24,428 nucleotides of DNA from DASUGM01 sp036274055. GTDB lineage: Bacteria; Acidobacteriota; Vicinamibacteria; Vicinamibacterales; SCN-69-37. The stretch spans positions 1-24,428 of the forward strand of contig DASUGM010000341.1 of the NCBI GenBank assembly GCA_036274055.1. The letters are read 5' to 3'. The notes beneath the pieces are model-generated. The model had not been told where the DNA came from and searched no databases. It was given only the letters and a program-made list of their open reading frames with translations. A program made the translations under genes and the position numbers. Position 1 is the stretch's first letter; every line of letters starts with the position of its first letter. This document shows, one piece after another, positions 1 to 6,206 of this stretch.

Positions 1-45
1 CCGACGTACCCCGAGTACCCGAAGTACCTGAAGTACCTGGAGGGC
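1..45. repeat. GTACC-type 9-bp repeat element, right-hand end of a truncated copy
   Basis: A run of GTACC-containing units about 9 bp apart (GTACCCCGA, GTACCCGAA, GTACCTGAA, GTACC) stops about 20 bp before the VOC gene's stop codon. It closely matches positions 21829-21866, downstream of the third BNR gene, and belongs to the same family as 2609-2912. The other arm would lie outside the window. Confidence 0.75.
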
Positions 46-64
46 ACGGCGTCGTTCTTCTGTT

Positions 65-946
65 TCAGACAACGATGCGGACCGGCGTTCCCCAGGGATC
101 TTTGACGATCCACCCGTTGTCGATCATCGTCGGCGCACCGCCTTGTTCCTGCACGCTCCTGGCGACCGCGTCGGCGTCGTCGCGTCCCGGGACAACGAGA
201 TCCCAGGCCAGCAGGCGCGCTTCGTCGTCAGCCGCGGACGGACCGCGCGACCAGGTGTTCGTCGCGAGGTGGTGGTGATAGCCGCCGGCCGAGAGAAAGA
301 GCGCGCCGCGAAATTCCCAGACGATCTTGTCGAGGCCGAGACCGGCGTGAAAAAACTTCTCTGCGGCGGCGAGATCGCCGACATGCAGGTGGACGTGGCC
401 CATGACGGTGCCGGCCGGCAGGCCAGTCCAGGCCGCGCCGCCGGCGGACCCGATGACGGCGTCGACGTCGAGCGGATCGACGGTCATGCGCAACTGACGC
501 CGCTCCTCGATCCGCCAGGTGTCACGCGGGCGGTCGGCATAGACCTCGATGCCGAGCCCGTCAGGATCCGAGAGGTACACCGCCTCGCTGACGAAGTGAT
601 CGGCCAGGCCCACCGGGCTCGCGACGGACGGCAGGTGCGTCAGGAACCGCCCGAGTGCCGCGCGATCCGGCAGCAGGATCGCGAAGTGATAGAGCCCGAA
701 TCGGCCGCTGCGAGGCACTGGCCGCACGCCGGCGCGCTCGCGCAGGTGAACCAGCGCGCGGTCGTCGCCATGGGCGCCGAGCGTCGCATCGCCGCCGAGC
801 TGGCGCAGCACGCGCATGCCAAGCACCTGCTCGTAGTACGCAATCGATCTCGCGAGGTCGCTGACTTGCAGATGCACTGGGCCGATGTGGGTCGCATCGG
901 GAAGCCGATAGCCCGGAGGAGCGAGGCCGTAGTCCATGTCGCGCAT
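65..946 (-). CDS. Two-domain VOC family protein, catechol 2,3-dioxygenase-like
   Basis: A 293-residue cytoplasmic protein with two vicinal-oxygen-chelate (glyoxalase/extradiol dioxygenase fold) modules, roughly residues 18-140 and 178-293. The first keeps a plausible metal triad: H25 in GPVHLQVSDL, H87 in GLYHFAI and E134 in DPDGLGIEVYADRP. The second has GHVHLHVGDL and the GYHHHLATNTW motif (H224-H226), but its last strand reads DPWGTPVRIVV and lacks the usual glutamate. This arrangement resembles the CatE/YfiE type of ring-cleavage dioxygenase from Bacillus, so a metal-dependent reaction on an aromatic diol is plausible, but the substrate cannot be read from the sequence. The ATG at 946 begins MRDMDYG; a second ATG at 937 is possible, and neither has a clear Shine-Dalgarno. 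The gene is divergent from the aldehyde dehydrogenase; the spacer between them is almost all inverted repeat. Confidence 0.85.
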   Translation of the reverse strand: MRDMDYGLAPPGYRLPDATHIGPVHLQVSDLARSIAYYEQVLGMRVLRQLGGDATLGAHGDDRALVHLRERAGVRPVPRSGRFGLYHFAILLPDRAALGRFLTHLPSVASPVGLADHFVSEAVYLSDPDGLGIEVYADRPRDTWRIEERRQLRMTVDPLDVDAVIGSAGGAAWTGLPAGTVMGHVHLHVGDLAAAEKFFHAGLGLDKIVWEFRGALFLSAGGYHHHLATNTWSRGPSAADDEARLLAWDLVVPGRDDADAVARSVQEQGGAPTMIDNGWIVKDPWGTPVRIVV

Positions 947-952
947 AGTACA

Positions 953-1062
953 GGCTCAGGGCTCACGGCTCAGGGCTCGGTGCCAGGGCCTGGGGCCTCA
1001 GGGCCTCAGGGGCTCGGGCTCGAGGTTTGTGACACCGAGCCGTGAGCCCTGAGCCCTGAGCC
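953..1062. repeat. Inverted-arm heptamer element (CTGAGCC unit)
   Basis: Arms at 953-982 and 1033-1062, each four 7-bp units (GGCTCAG / CTGAGCC variants), are complementary at about 28 of 30 positions. They are separated by a 50-bp GC-rich centre. The element fills the divergent spacer between the VOC and aldehyde dehydrogenase genes, starting 6 bp from one start codon and ending 16 bp from the other. Any promoters here must overlap it. Confidence 0.85.
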
Positions 1063-1078
1063 AGCGTAATCTACAACG

Positions 1079-2593
1079 ATGCGCCCGCTGCTCGACAAAC
1101 TCCAGATCTCCACCACCAACGACGGCCTCTTTGCCCGCGGCTGGAAACCCGGGCGTGGTCAGACGCTGACGTCGATCAACCCCACCACCGGTCAGCCGAT
1201 TGCGACCGTGACGATGGCCACCGCCGAGCAGAGCGACGACGCGGTGACCGCGGCCGCGGCGGCGTTCGAAACCTGGCGGACGCGGCCGGCGCCGAAGCGC
1301 GGCGATCTGATTCGCGATCTCGGCGCCGCGCTGCGTGAGATGAAAGAGCCGCTCGGCGATCTCGTGACGCTCGAAATGGGAAAAATCCGCGCCGAGGGCC
1401 ACGGCGAAGTGCAGGAGATGATCGACATCTGCGACTTCGCGGTCGGCCTGTCGCGCCAGCTGTACGGACTGACGCTGGCGTCCGAGCGGCCCGGCCACCG
1501 GATGATGGAGCAGTGGCATCCCCTCGGTCCGATCGGCGTGATCACGGCGTTCAACTTTCCGGTCGCGGTCTGGGCGTGGAACGCCGCGATCGCCGCGGTG
1601 TGCGGCGATCCGGTCGTCTGGAAGCCAGCCGAGGCGACGCCACTCTGCGCGATCGCGGTGCAGAAAATCGCCGAGCGCGTGACCCGCGATCACGGCGCCG
1701 ACGGATTGTTCGGCCTCGCGATCGGAACCGGGCCGACGGTCGGGGAGCGCCTGCTCCAGGATCGCCGATTGCCGCTGATCTCGTTCACGGGATCGACCGC
1801 GGTCGGCCGGCACGTCGCCCGGACCGTATCCGAACGCTTCGGCCGGACCATCCTCGAACTCGGCGGCAACAACGCGATCGTCGTCACTGAAGACGCGCGG
1901 CTGGATCTGGCGCTGCGGGCGATCGTCTTCGGATCCGTCGGCACTGCCGGCCAGCGCTGCACGACGACGCGCCGGTTGATCGTCGACAAAAAGATCGCGG
2001 AGCCGCTGACCGCGAAGCTGAAGCAGGCCTACGAGCAGGTACCGATGGGCGATCCGCTCGACAACGGCACGCTGATGGGACCGCTCGTGAACGAGGCCGC
2101 CGTCGACGGCATGATGAAAGCGATCGAACTAGCCAAAGCTGACGGCGGCGTCGTCGTCACCGGCGGGAAGCGCCGTCCTGATGTCGGGCCGTTCTTCGTC
2201 GAGCCGACGATCATCCGCATGCCCGCGCAAACCGACGTCGTCAAGCGCGAGACGTTCGCGCCGATTCTCTACGTCATGGACTACGACACGTTCGACCAGG
2301 CGATGACGCTGCACAACGACGTGCCGCAGGGCCTGTCGAGCGCGATCTTCACCGAGAGCATGCGCGTCGCCGAGGCATTCCTGTCGGCGCGCGGATCCGA
2401 CTGCGGCATCGCCAACGTCAACATCGGCACGTCAGGCGCCGAGATCGGCGGCGCCTTCGGCGGCGAGAAAGAAACCGGCGGCGGCCGCGAATCCGGCTCC
2501 GACGCGTGGAAGGCCTACATGCGGCGCCAGACCAACACCGTCAACTGGTCGGACTCGCTGCCGCTGGCGCAGGGGATCAAGTTCGGGGAGTAA
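1079..2593 (+). CDS. ALDH7-type aldehyde dehydrogenase (antiquitin / piperideine-6-carboxylate dehydrogenase family)
   Basis: A full-length 504-residue NAD(P)-dependent aldehyde dehydrogenase. Visible landmarks are N159 in ITAFNFPVAVW, K182 in VVWKPAEATPL, the cofactor-loop motif FTGSTAVGRHV (236-246), the general base E260 in LELGGNN, the nucleophile C294 in GQRCTTTRRL, and ETFAPILYV (391-399). The C-terminal VNIGTSGAEIGGAFGGEKETGGGR region followed by SDAWKAYMRRQT is characteristic of ALDH7, whose members oxidise alpha-aminoadipic semialdehyde/piperideine-6-carboxylate in lysine catabolism. That substrate is inferred from the family; no other lysine-degradation gene is in the window. The ATG gives a normal N-terminus but has no obvious Shine-Dalgarno. 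It runs convergently into the ADOP permease gene, with a large repeat block between. Confidence 0.93.
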   Translation: MRPLLDKLQISTTNDGLFARGWKPGRGQTLTSINPTTGQPIATVTMATAEQSDDAVTAAAAAFETWRTRPAPKRGDLIRDLGAALREMKEPLGDLVTLEMGKIRAEGHGEVQEMIDICDFAVGLSRQLYGLTLASERPGHRMMEQWHPLGPIGVITAFNFPVAVWAWNAAIAAVCGDPVVWKPAEATPLCAIAVQKIAERVTRDHGADGLFGLAIGTGPTVGERLLQDRRLPLISFTGSTAVGRHVARTVSERFGRTILELGGNNAIVVTEDARLDLALRAIVFGSVGTAGQRCTTTRRLIVDKKIAEPLTAKLKQAYEQVPMGDPLDNGTLMGPLVNEAAVDGMMKAIELAKADGGVVVTGGKRRPDVGPFFVEPTIIRMPAQTDVVKRETFAPILYVMDYDTFDQAMTLHNDVPQGLSSAIFTESMRVAEAFLSARGSDCGIANVNIGTSGAEIGGAFGGEKETGGGRESGSDAWKAYMRRQTNTVNWSDSLPLAQGIKFGE

Positions 2594-2608
2594 GAAGACC
2601 GAAGATCG

Positions 2609-2912
2609 GTACGCGGGTACGCGGGTACGCGGGTACGTCGGGGACGCGGGGACCAGGAACCCGGCTCGCTCCGCTCGCCTCGCCAGCTTTCTTTGGTCAG
2701 ACCACGCGGCTCGGCCCGAGAAAAGTTGGCCAGCGCCAGGATGTTCCTGGTCCCCGCGTCCCTGACGTACCCGCGTACCCGGCGTACGGCTCGCTCCGCT
2801 CGCCTCGCCAGCTTTCTTGCTCAGACCCAGAGGCTCGTACTGAGAAAAGTGGGCCAGCGCCAGGATGTTCCTGGTCCCCGCGTCCCTGACGTACCCGCGT
2901 ACCCGACGTACC
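2609..2912. repeat. GTACC-type repeat element with an inverted left arm and a 125-bp direct duplication
   Basis: The left arm (2609-2660) is GTACGCGGGTACGCGG-like. It is the reverse complement of a stretch ending both downstream units (about 2742-2787 and 2867-2912). Two direct copies of a 125-bp unit, 2663-2787 and 2788-2912, differ mainly in their middle 30 bp. Each has a GCTCGCTCCGCTCGCCTCGCC head and a GTACC tail. The block fills the whole convergent spacer between the aldehyde dehydrogenase stop (2593) and the permease stop codon (2915), ending 2 bp from the latter. Confidence 0.88.
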
Positions 2913-2914
2913 GA

Positions 2915-5575
2915 TTACTCTCCTCGAAGAATCCTGAGCGGCTCCGTCCTCGCCGCGCGCCACGCCGGCTCCGCGCACGCGATGAGCGCGACGACGAGGG
3001 TGGCGGCGGCGGCGATTGCGAACGACCAGGCGTCGACGCCACTGACGCCGAACAGCAGGCTTCTCACTGCTGCCACCAGCAGCATCGAAAGCCCCGCGCC
3101 GGCGATCGTGCCGGCCAGCACCGGTATCAAGCCGGTTTTCAGCGTGTGCCGCCACGTGTGCGCGGGCGTTGCCCCGAGCGCCATGCGGACCGCGATTTCC
3201 CGGGCGCGCGCGTGCACGAGCGTCGACAGCGCGCCATAGATGCCAACGCCGGCGAGCGCCAGCGCGAGTCCGCCCAACGCGGCGACCAGCTGGCTCGTGA
3301 CCCGCGGCTGCGAGGTCGCCTGACGGTAGAGGGTCTCCACGGGAATCACGCGGTCGATGATCGTCGCCGGATTCTCGGCCAGGACCGCGGCGCGTACCGC
3401 CGGCGCCATCGCCGCGGGATCAGCCGTGGTCTTCACGATCAGTCGAGGTCGTCCGGTCGTAAATTGCTTCCACGGCACGTAGACGTCGAACGACGGATCG
3501 GCGCCGACCTCGCGGAACTGGGCGTCGCGCATCACGCCGACGACCTCGCGCCACGGCGACTGATCCTGTCCGGGCAGGTGAAGTTGCTTGCCGAGCGCGT
3601 CTTCTTCCGGCCACATCTTGCGGGCGAGCGATTCGCTCACGATCGCGACGCCGGCGGGACGCGCCGCCGACGTGATCACCGCTTGCGAAAACGCGTCGGT
3701 GTCCGTGAAGCGGCGGCCGTGCACGACCTGGACGCCGAGGACGTCCGCGAACTCGGGCATGACGCTGTGCAATGCGATCGGCCAGCGCGTTTCGTTGGGG
3801 CGCGGCTCGGGACCGGCCGCCACTTCGGCCGTGTACTGGAACGGCCCGAAGGGGACGTCGGTCACGACCGACGCGTGCTCGATACCCGGCGTCGCCTCGA
3901 GGCGCGCGATCAGCGCATCGGACCACAAGTGATAGAGAAACCACGGCCGGCCGTCCGGGCTGACGAGGCGCGGCGCGACGTCGAGGCTGAGAATGCGCTC
4001 GGGACGCCAGCCGAGATCGACGGCCGCGAGGTTGAGAAAGCTGCGCGTGAACGCCACGGCCAGGACGACGAGCCCGAGCGCCGCGGCGCATTGGATCGCA
4101 ACCAGCGCGCTGCTCAGCCGGCGTCGCGTCGGCGTATCACCGGTGCGATCGGTGTCGGCGCGCACCCCGCCCTGGTGCGCGCGCCGGCGCAAACCGGCGA
4201 GCGGCGCGAGCGCGAAGACGATCGCGGACGCGACCGTGGCCGCCGCCGTCACGGCGAGCACGGGCAGGTCGATGGTGATGTCGTCGACGCGCGGCAGACC
4301 CGTTGGCGCGGTCGCGCGCAGCGTGCGCACCAGCAGCCATGCGAATCCGACGCCGACGGCGGCCCCGGCGATCGCCAGCACCAGCGCCTCGCTGAACCAG
4401 AGCTGCGCGATCCGCCAGAAGCCGGCGCCAAGCGCGACGCGGATCGTCGTCTCACGCGCGCGGCCCATGGCGCGGGCGATCAGCAGACCGGCGACGTTGG
4501 CGCAGGCGACCAGCAGCACGGCCGCGACCGCCGCGACGAGCAGCCAGCTTGCGCGCGCGAACTGGCCAATCACGGCATCGCGCATCGGGACGACGGTCGC
4601 TTTCCATCCGCCATTCGTCGCCGGGAACGCTTCGGCCAGGCGTGTCGACACCGCGTCCAGTTCGCCGCGCAGTTGCGTCAGCGTCGCTCCGGGCGCCAGG
4701 CGCGCGATCGCCCGATCGTAGTGCCAGGACCGCAGCAGCTTCGCCACCGGCAACTCGATCGGCTTCGGTTGAAACGCGTCGACGTTCTCGAAGGCAAAGT
4801 CTTCCGGCATCACGCCGACGACTTCGATCGGCTTGCTGTTGTCCACGATCGAAATCGACTTGCCGACGATGGCGGGATCGCGGCCAAACAGGCGCTGCCA
4901 CGCGCCGTAGGACAGCACGATTTCGCGCGCCGTGAACCGCGTGTATTGGTCGTCGGGCTTGAACGTCCGTCCCATCGCCGCCGCGACGCCGAGGACGTCG
5001 AAGAATCGCGGCGACACCGCCATCGTCTGCATCGGCTGCGGGTTCGCACCGGCCAGATACTGCGTCGCGCCTTTCGAGTACAGCGCCGCGTGCGCCAGCG
5101 ACGCGGCGCCCTCGCGCCAGCCCTGGAACGTGCCCTGCGAGACGTCGAGCGTCGACTCGTTGGTCGCGGTATTGGCTTCGTAGATCCGCACGAGCCGATC
5201 GGCGGCGGGGTAGGGCAGCGGACGGAACGCGACGCCGTAGGCGACGGAAAAGATCGCGGTCGCCGCGCCGATGCCGAGGGCGAACGTCGCGATCGCGGCG
5301 ACGCTGAACATCGGCTGGCGCCGCAGCGCCCGGGCCGCCAGCCTGAGATCGCGCAGCCAGGTCTCGATCCAGCCCAACGACCAGGCGTCACGGGATGTCT
5401 CCCGAATCTGCGCGGCGCCGCCGAGGCGCAGCCGCGCCTGCCGCCGTGCGGTGTCCGCGGGCACGCCGTCGTCGATCAGGGCCTGCGTGATCTCGTCGTG
5501 ATGTGATCGGAGTTCTTCCTGCAAGTCAGCGTCGATCTGCTGCCGCCGGAACAGGGCGCGCACGCGATGCAGCAT
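2915..5575 (-). CDS. ADOP-family (MacB/FtsX-like) orphan ABC permease
   Basis: An 886-residue inner-membrane protein with the acidobacterial duplicated orphan permease layout. A soluble N-terminus of about 75 residues (LHRVRALFRRQQIDADLQEE, then an RRQARLRLGG motif) precedes the first membrane helix (FSVAAIATFALGIGAATAIFS) and a MacB-like periplasmic domain. An FtsX module follows (SWLLVAAVAAVLLVACANVAG ... ETTIRVALGAGFWRIAQ), then a second periplasmic domain and a second FtsX module (REIAVRMALGATPAHTW ... PLRILRGE). Such permeases usually lack a linked ATPase, and none is visible here. Family roles are efflux or envelope stress; the cargo is unknown. I chose ATG 5575 because GGAG at 5582-5585 lies 6 nt upstream; ATG 5581 is too close to it. 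It follows the padR gene by about 40 bp, so they are probably co-transcribed. Confidence 0.92.
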   Translation of the reverse strand: MLHRVRALFRRQQIDADLQEELRSHHDEITQALIDDGVPADTARRQARLRLGGAAQIRETSRDAWSLGWIETWLRDLRLAARALRRQPMFSVAAIATFALGIGAATAIFSVAYGVAFRPLPYPAADRLVRIYEANTATNESTLDVSQGTFQGWREGAASLAHAALYSKGATQYLAGANPQPMQTMAVSPRFFDVLGVAAAMGRTFKPDDQYTRFTAREIVLSYGAWQRLFGRDPAIVGKSISIVDNSKPIEVVGVMPEDFAFENVDAFQPKPIELPVAKLLRSWHYDRAIARLAPGATLTQLRGELDAVSTRLAEAFPATNGGWKATVVPMRDAVIGQFARASWLLVAAVAAVLLVACANVAGLLIARAMGRARETTIRVALGAGFWRIAQLWFSEALVLAIAGAAVGVGFAWLLVRTLRATAPTGLPRVDDITIDLPVLAVTAAATVASAIVFALAPLAGLRRRAHQGGVRADTDRTGDTPTRRRLSSALVAIQCAAALGLVVLAVAFTRSFLNLAAVDLGWRPERILSLDVAPRLVSPDGRPWFLYHLWSDALIARLEATPGIEHASVVTDVPFGPFQYTAEVAAGPEPRPNETRWPIALHSVMPEFADVLGVQVVHGRRFTDTDAFSQAVITSAARPAGVAIVSESLARKMWPEEDALGKQLHLPGQDQSPWREVVGVMRDAQFREVGADPSFDVYVPWKQFTTGRPRLIVKTTADPAAMAPAVRAAVLAENPATIIDRVIPVETLYRQATSQPRVTSQLVAALGGLALALAGVGIYGALSTLVHARAREIAVRMALGATPAHTWRHTLKTGLIPVLAGTIAGAGLSMLLVAAVRSLLFGVSGVDAWSFAIAAAATLVVALIACAEPAWRAARTEPLRILRGE

Positions 5576-5581
5576 GGTCAT

Positions 5582-5585
5582 CTCC
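5582..5585 (-). promoter_or_regulatory. Shine-Dalgarno for the ADOP permease
   Basis: GGAG on the minus strand, 6 nt before ATG 5575 and abutting ATG 5581. It decides the start at 5575. It borders the edge of the AAGGCCC repeat, so the repeat stops just where the ribosome site begins. Confidence 0.5.
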
Positions 5586-5627
5586 AAGGCCCAAGGCCCA
5601 AGGCCCAAGGCCCAAGGCCTAAGGCCG
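5585..5627. repeat. AAGGCCC heptamer tandem repeat
   Basis: About six consecutive 7-bp units of AAGGCCC/AAGGCCT fill the roughly 40-bp spacer between padR and the permease. The padR stop codon (5619-5621) and its last codons (Arg-Pro) are formed by repeat sequence. Unlike most of the other elements it shows only one arm. Confidence 0.85.
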
Positions 5628-5972
5628 AATCCCTTTCATGACTCTGCTGAGTGCCCCGAACATCGCGTCGAACTGGGCTTTTTCAACGCCGAGCTGCTTC
5701 CGTCCGGCGGCGGTCAGGGTGTAGACCCGGGTCCGCCGGTTGGTCGCCGACGTCTTCCACGCCGCGGTCACCCAGCCCTTGGCGAGCATCCGCTGCAGCG
5801 CCGGGTAGAGCGAGCCCTCTTCGATTTTCAGCGCGTCCTTCGACAGCTTGTGGATGTGCTGGGCGATGGCATAGCCGTGCATCGGCTCGAGATCGAGGGT
5901 CCGGAGGATGAGCATCTCCAGGGTGCCGGGCGGGACGGGCGACGGGGGGCTAGGCATAGGTTGCTTATGCAT
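5619..5972 (-). CDS. PadR-family transcriptional regulator
   Basis: A 117-residue winged-helix regulator. The PadR signature is clear: PPGTLEMLILRTLDLEPMHGYAIAQHI (residues 14-40), then EEGSLYPALQRMLAKGWV and a wing reading RRTRVYTLTAAGRKQL. The short C-terminal helix is typical of the small PadR subfamily paired with ADOP permeases in Acidobacteriota. It presumably controls the permease just downstream on the same strand, and possibly itself; the ligand is unknown. ATG 5972 is used here; ATG 5957 would drop only MHKQP and cannot be excluded. No convincing Shine-Dalgarno is visible. The last codons and stop are made of AAGGCCC repeat sequence, so the C-terminus may have been altered by the repeat. 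The upstream region is filled by a long inverted repeat. Confidence 0.92.
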   Translation of the reverse strand: MHKQPMPSPPSPVPPGTLEMLILRTLDLEPMHGYAIAQHIHKLSKDALKIEEGSLYPALQRMLAKGWVTAAWKTSATNRRTRVYTLTAAGRKQLGVEKAQFDAMFGALSRVMKGIRP

Positions 5973-6012
5973 AGACGCCGGGCGGGCCCCGGCGGTTCGC
6001 TCCGGGGCCGCC

Positions 6013-6193
6013 CATGGGAGATGGGCGATCGGGTGGTCGGGTCATGGCAGAGCAGGGGCGATCGGGCGATCGGGCGAAGGATGTCATGCGACCTCTTCTT
6101 CACCTGAGCAGCGTGCCTCAGTGAAGCCTTCGCCCGATCGCCCCTCGCCCATGCTCTGCCATCGCCCGATCACCCGATCGCCCGTCGCCCATG
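6013..6193. repeat. Long inverted-arm element (GGGCGATC unit)
   Basis: Arms at 6013-6080 and 6127-6193 (about 67 bp each) are reverse complements at roughly 85-90% by hand alignment, with a 46-bp loop. They are built from GGGCGATC/GGGTGATC octamers around a non-repetitive ATGGCAGAGCA core present in both arms. It fills most of the 234-bp spacer between the padR start (5972) and the end of the upstream gene (6207). No gene is seen in this spacer. Confidence 0.88.
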
Positions 6194-6206
6194 GGCGAAG
6201 TCCCGC

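Noticed and set aside
143..1045. A 300-codon plus-strand frame over the VOC gene
   Set aside because: Antisense to a protein with intact VOC motifs, and its end runs into the heptamer repeat.
2693..5506. A 937-codon open frame on the plus strand
   Set aside because: Antisense to the ADOP permease, whose protein has clear domains; the antisense product is Arg-rich with no recognisable fold.
2915..5575. Complete MacAB-type efflux system
   Set aside because: No ABC ATPase or membrane-fusion protein gene is nearby; the ADOP orphan permease interpretation fits better.
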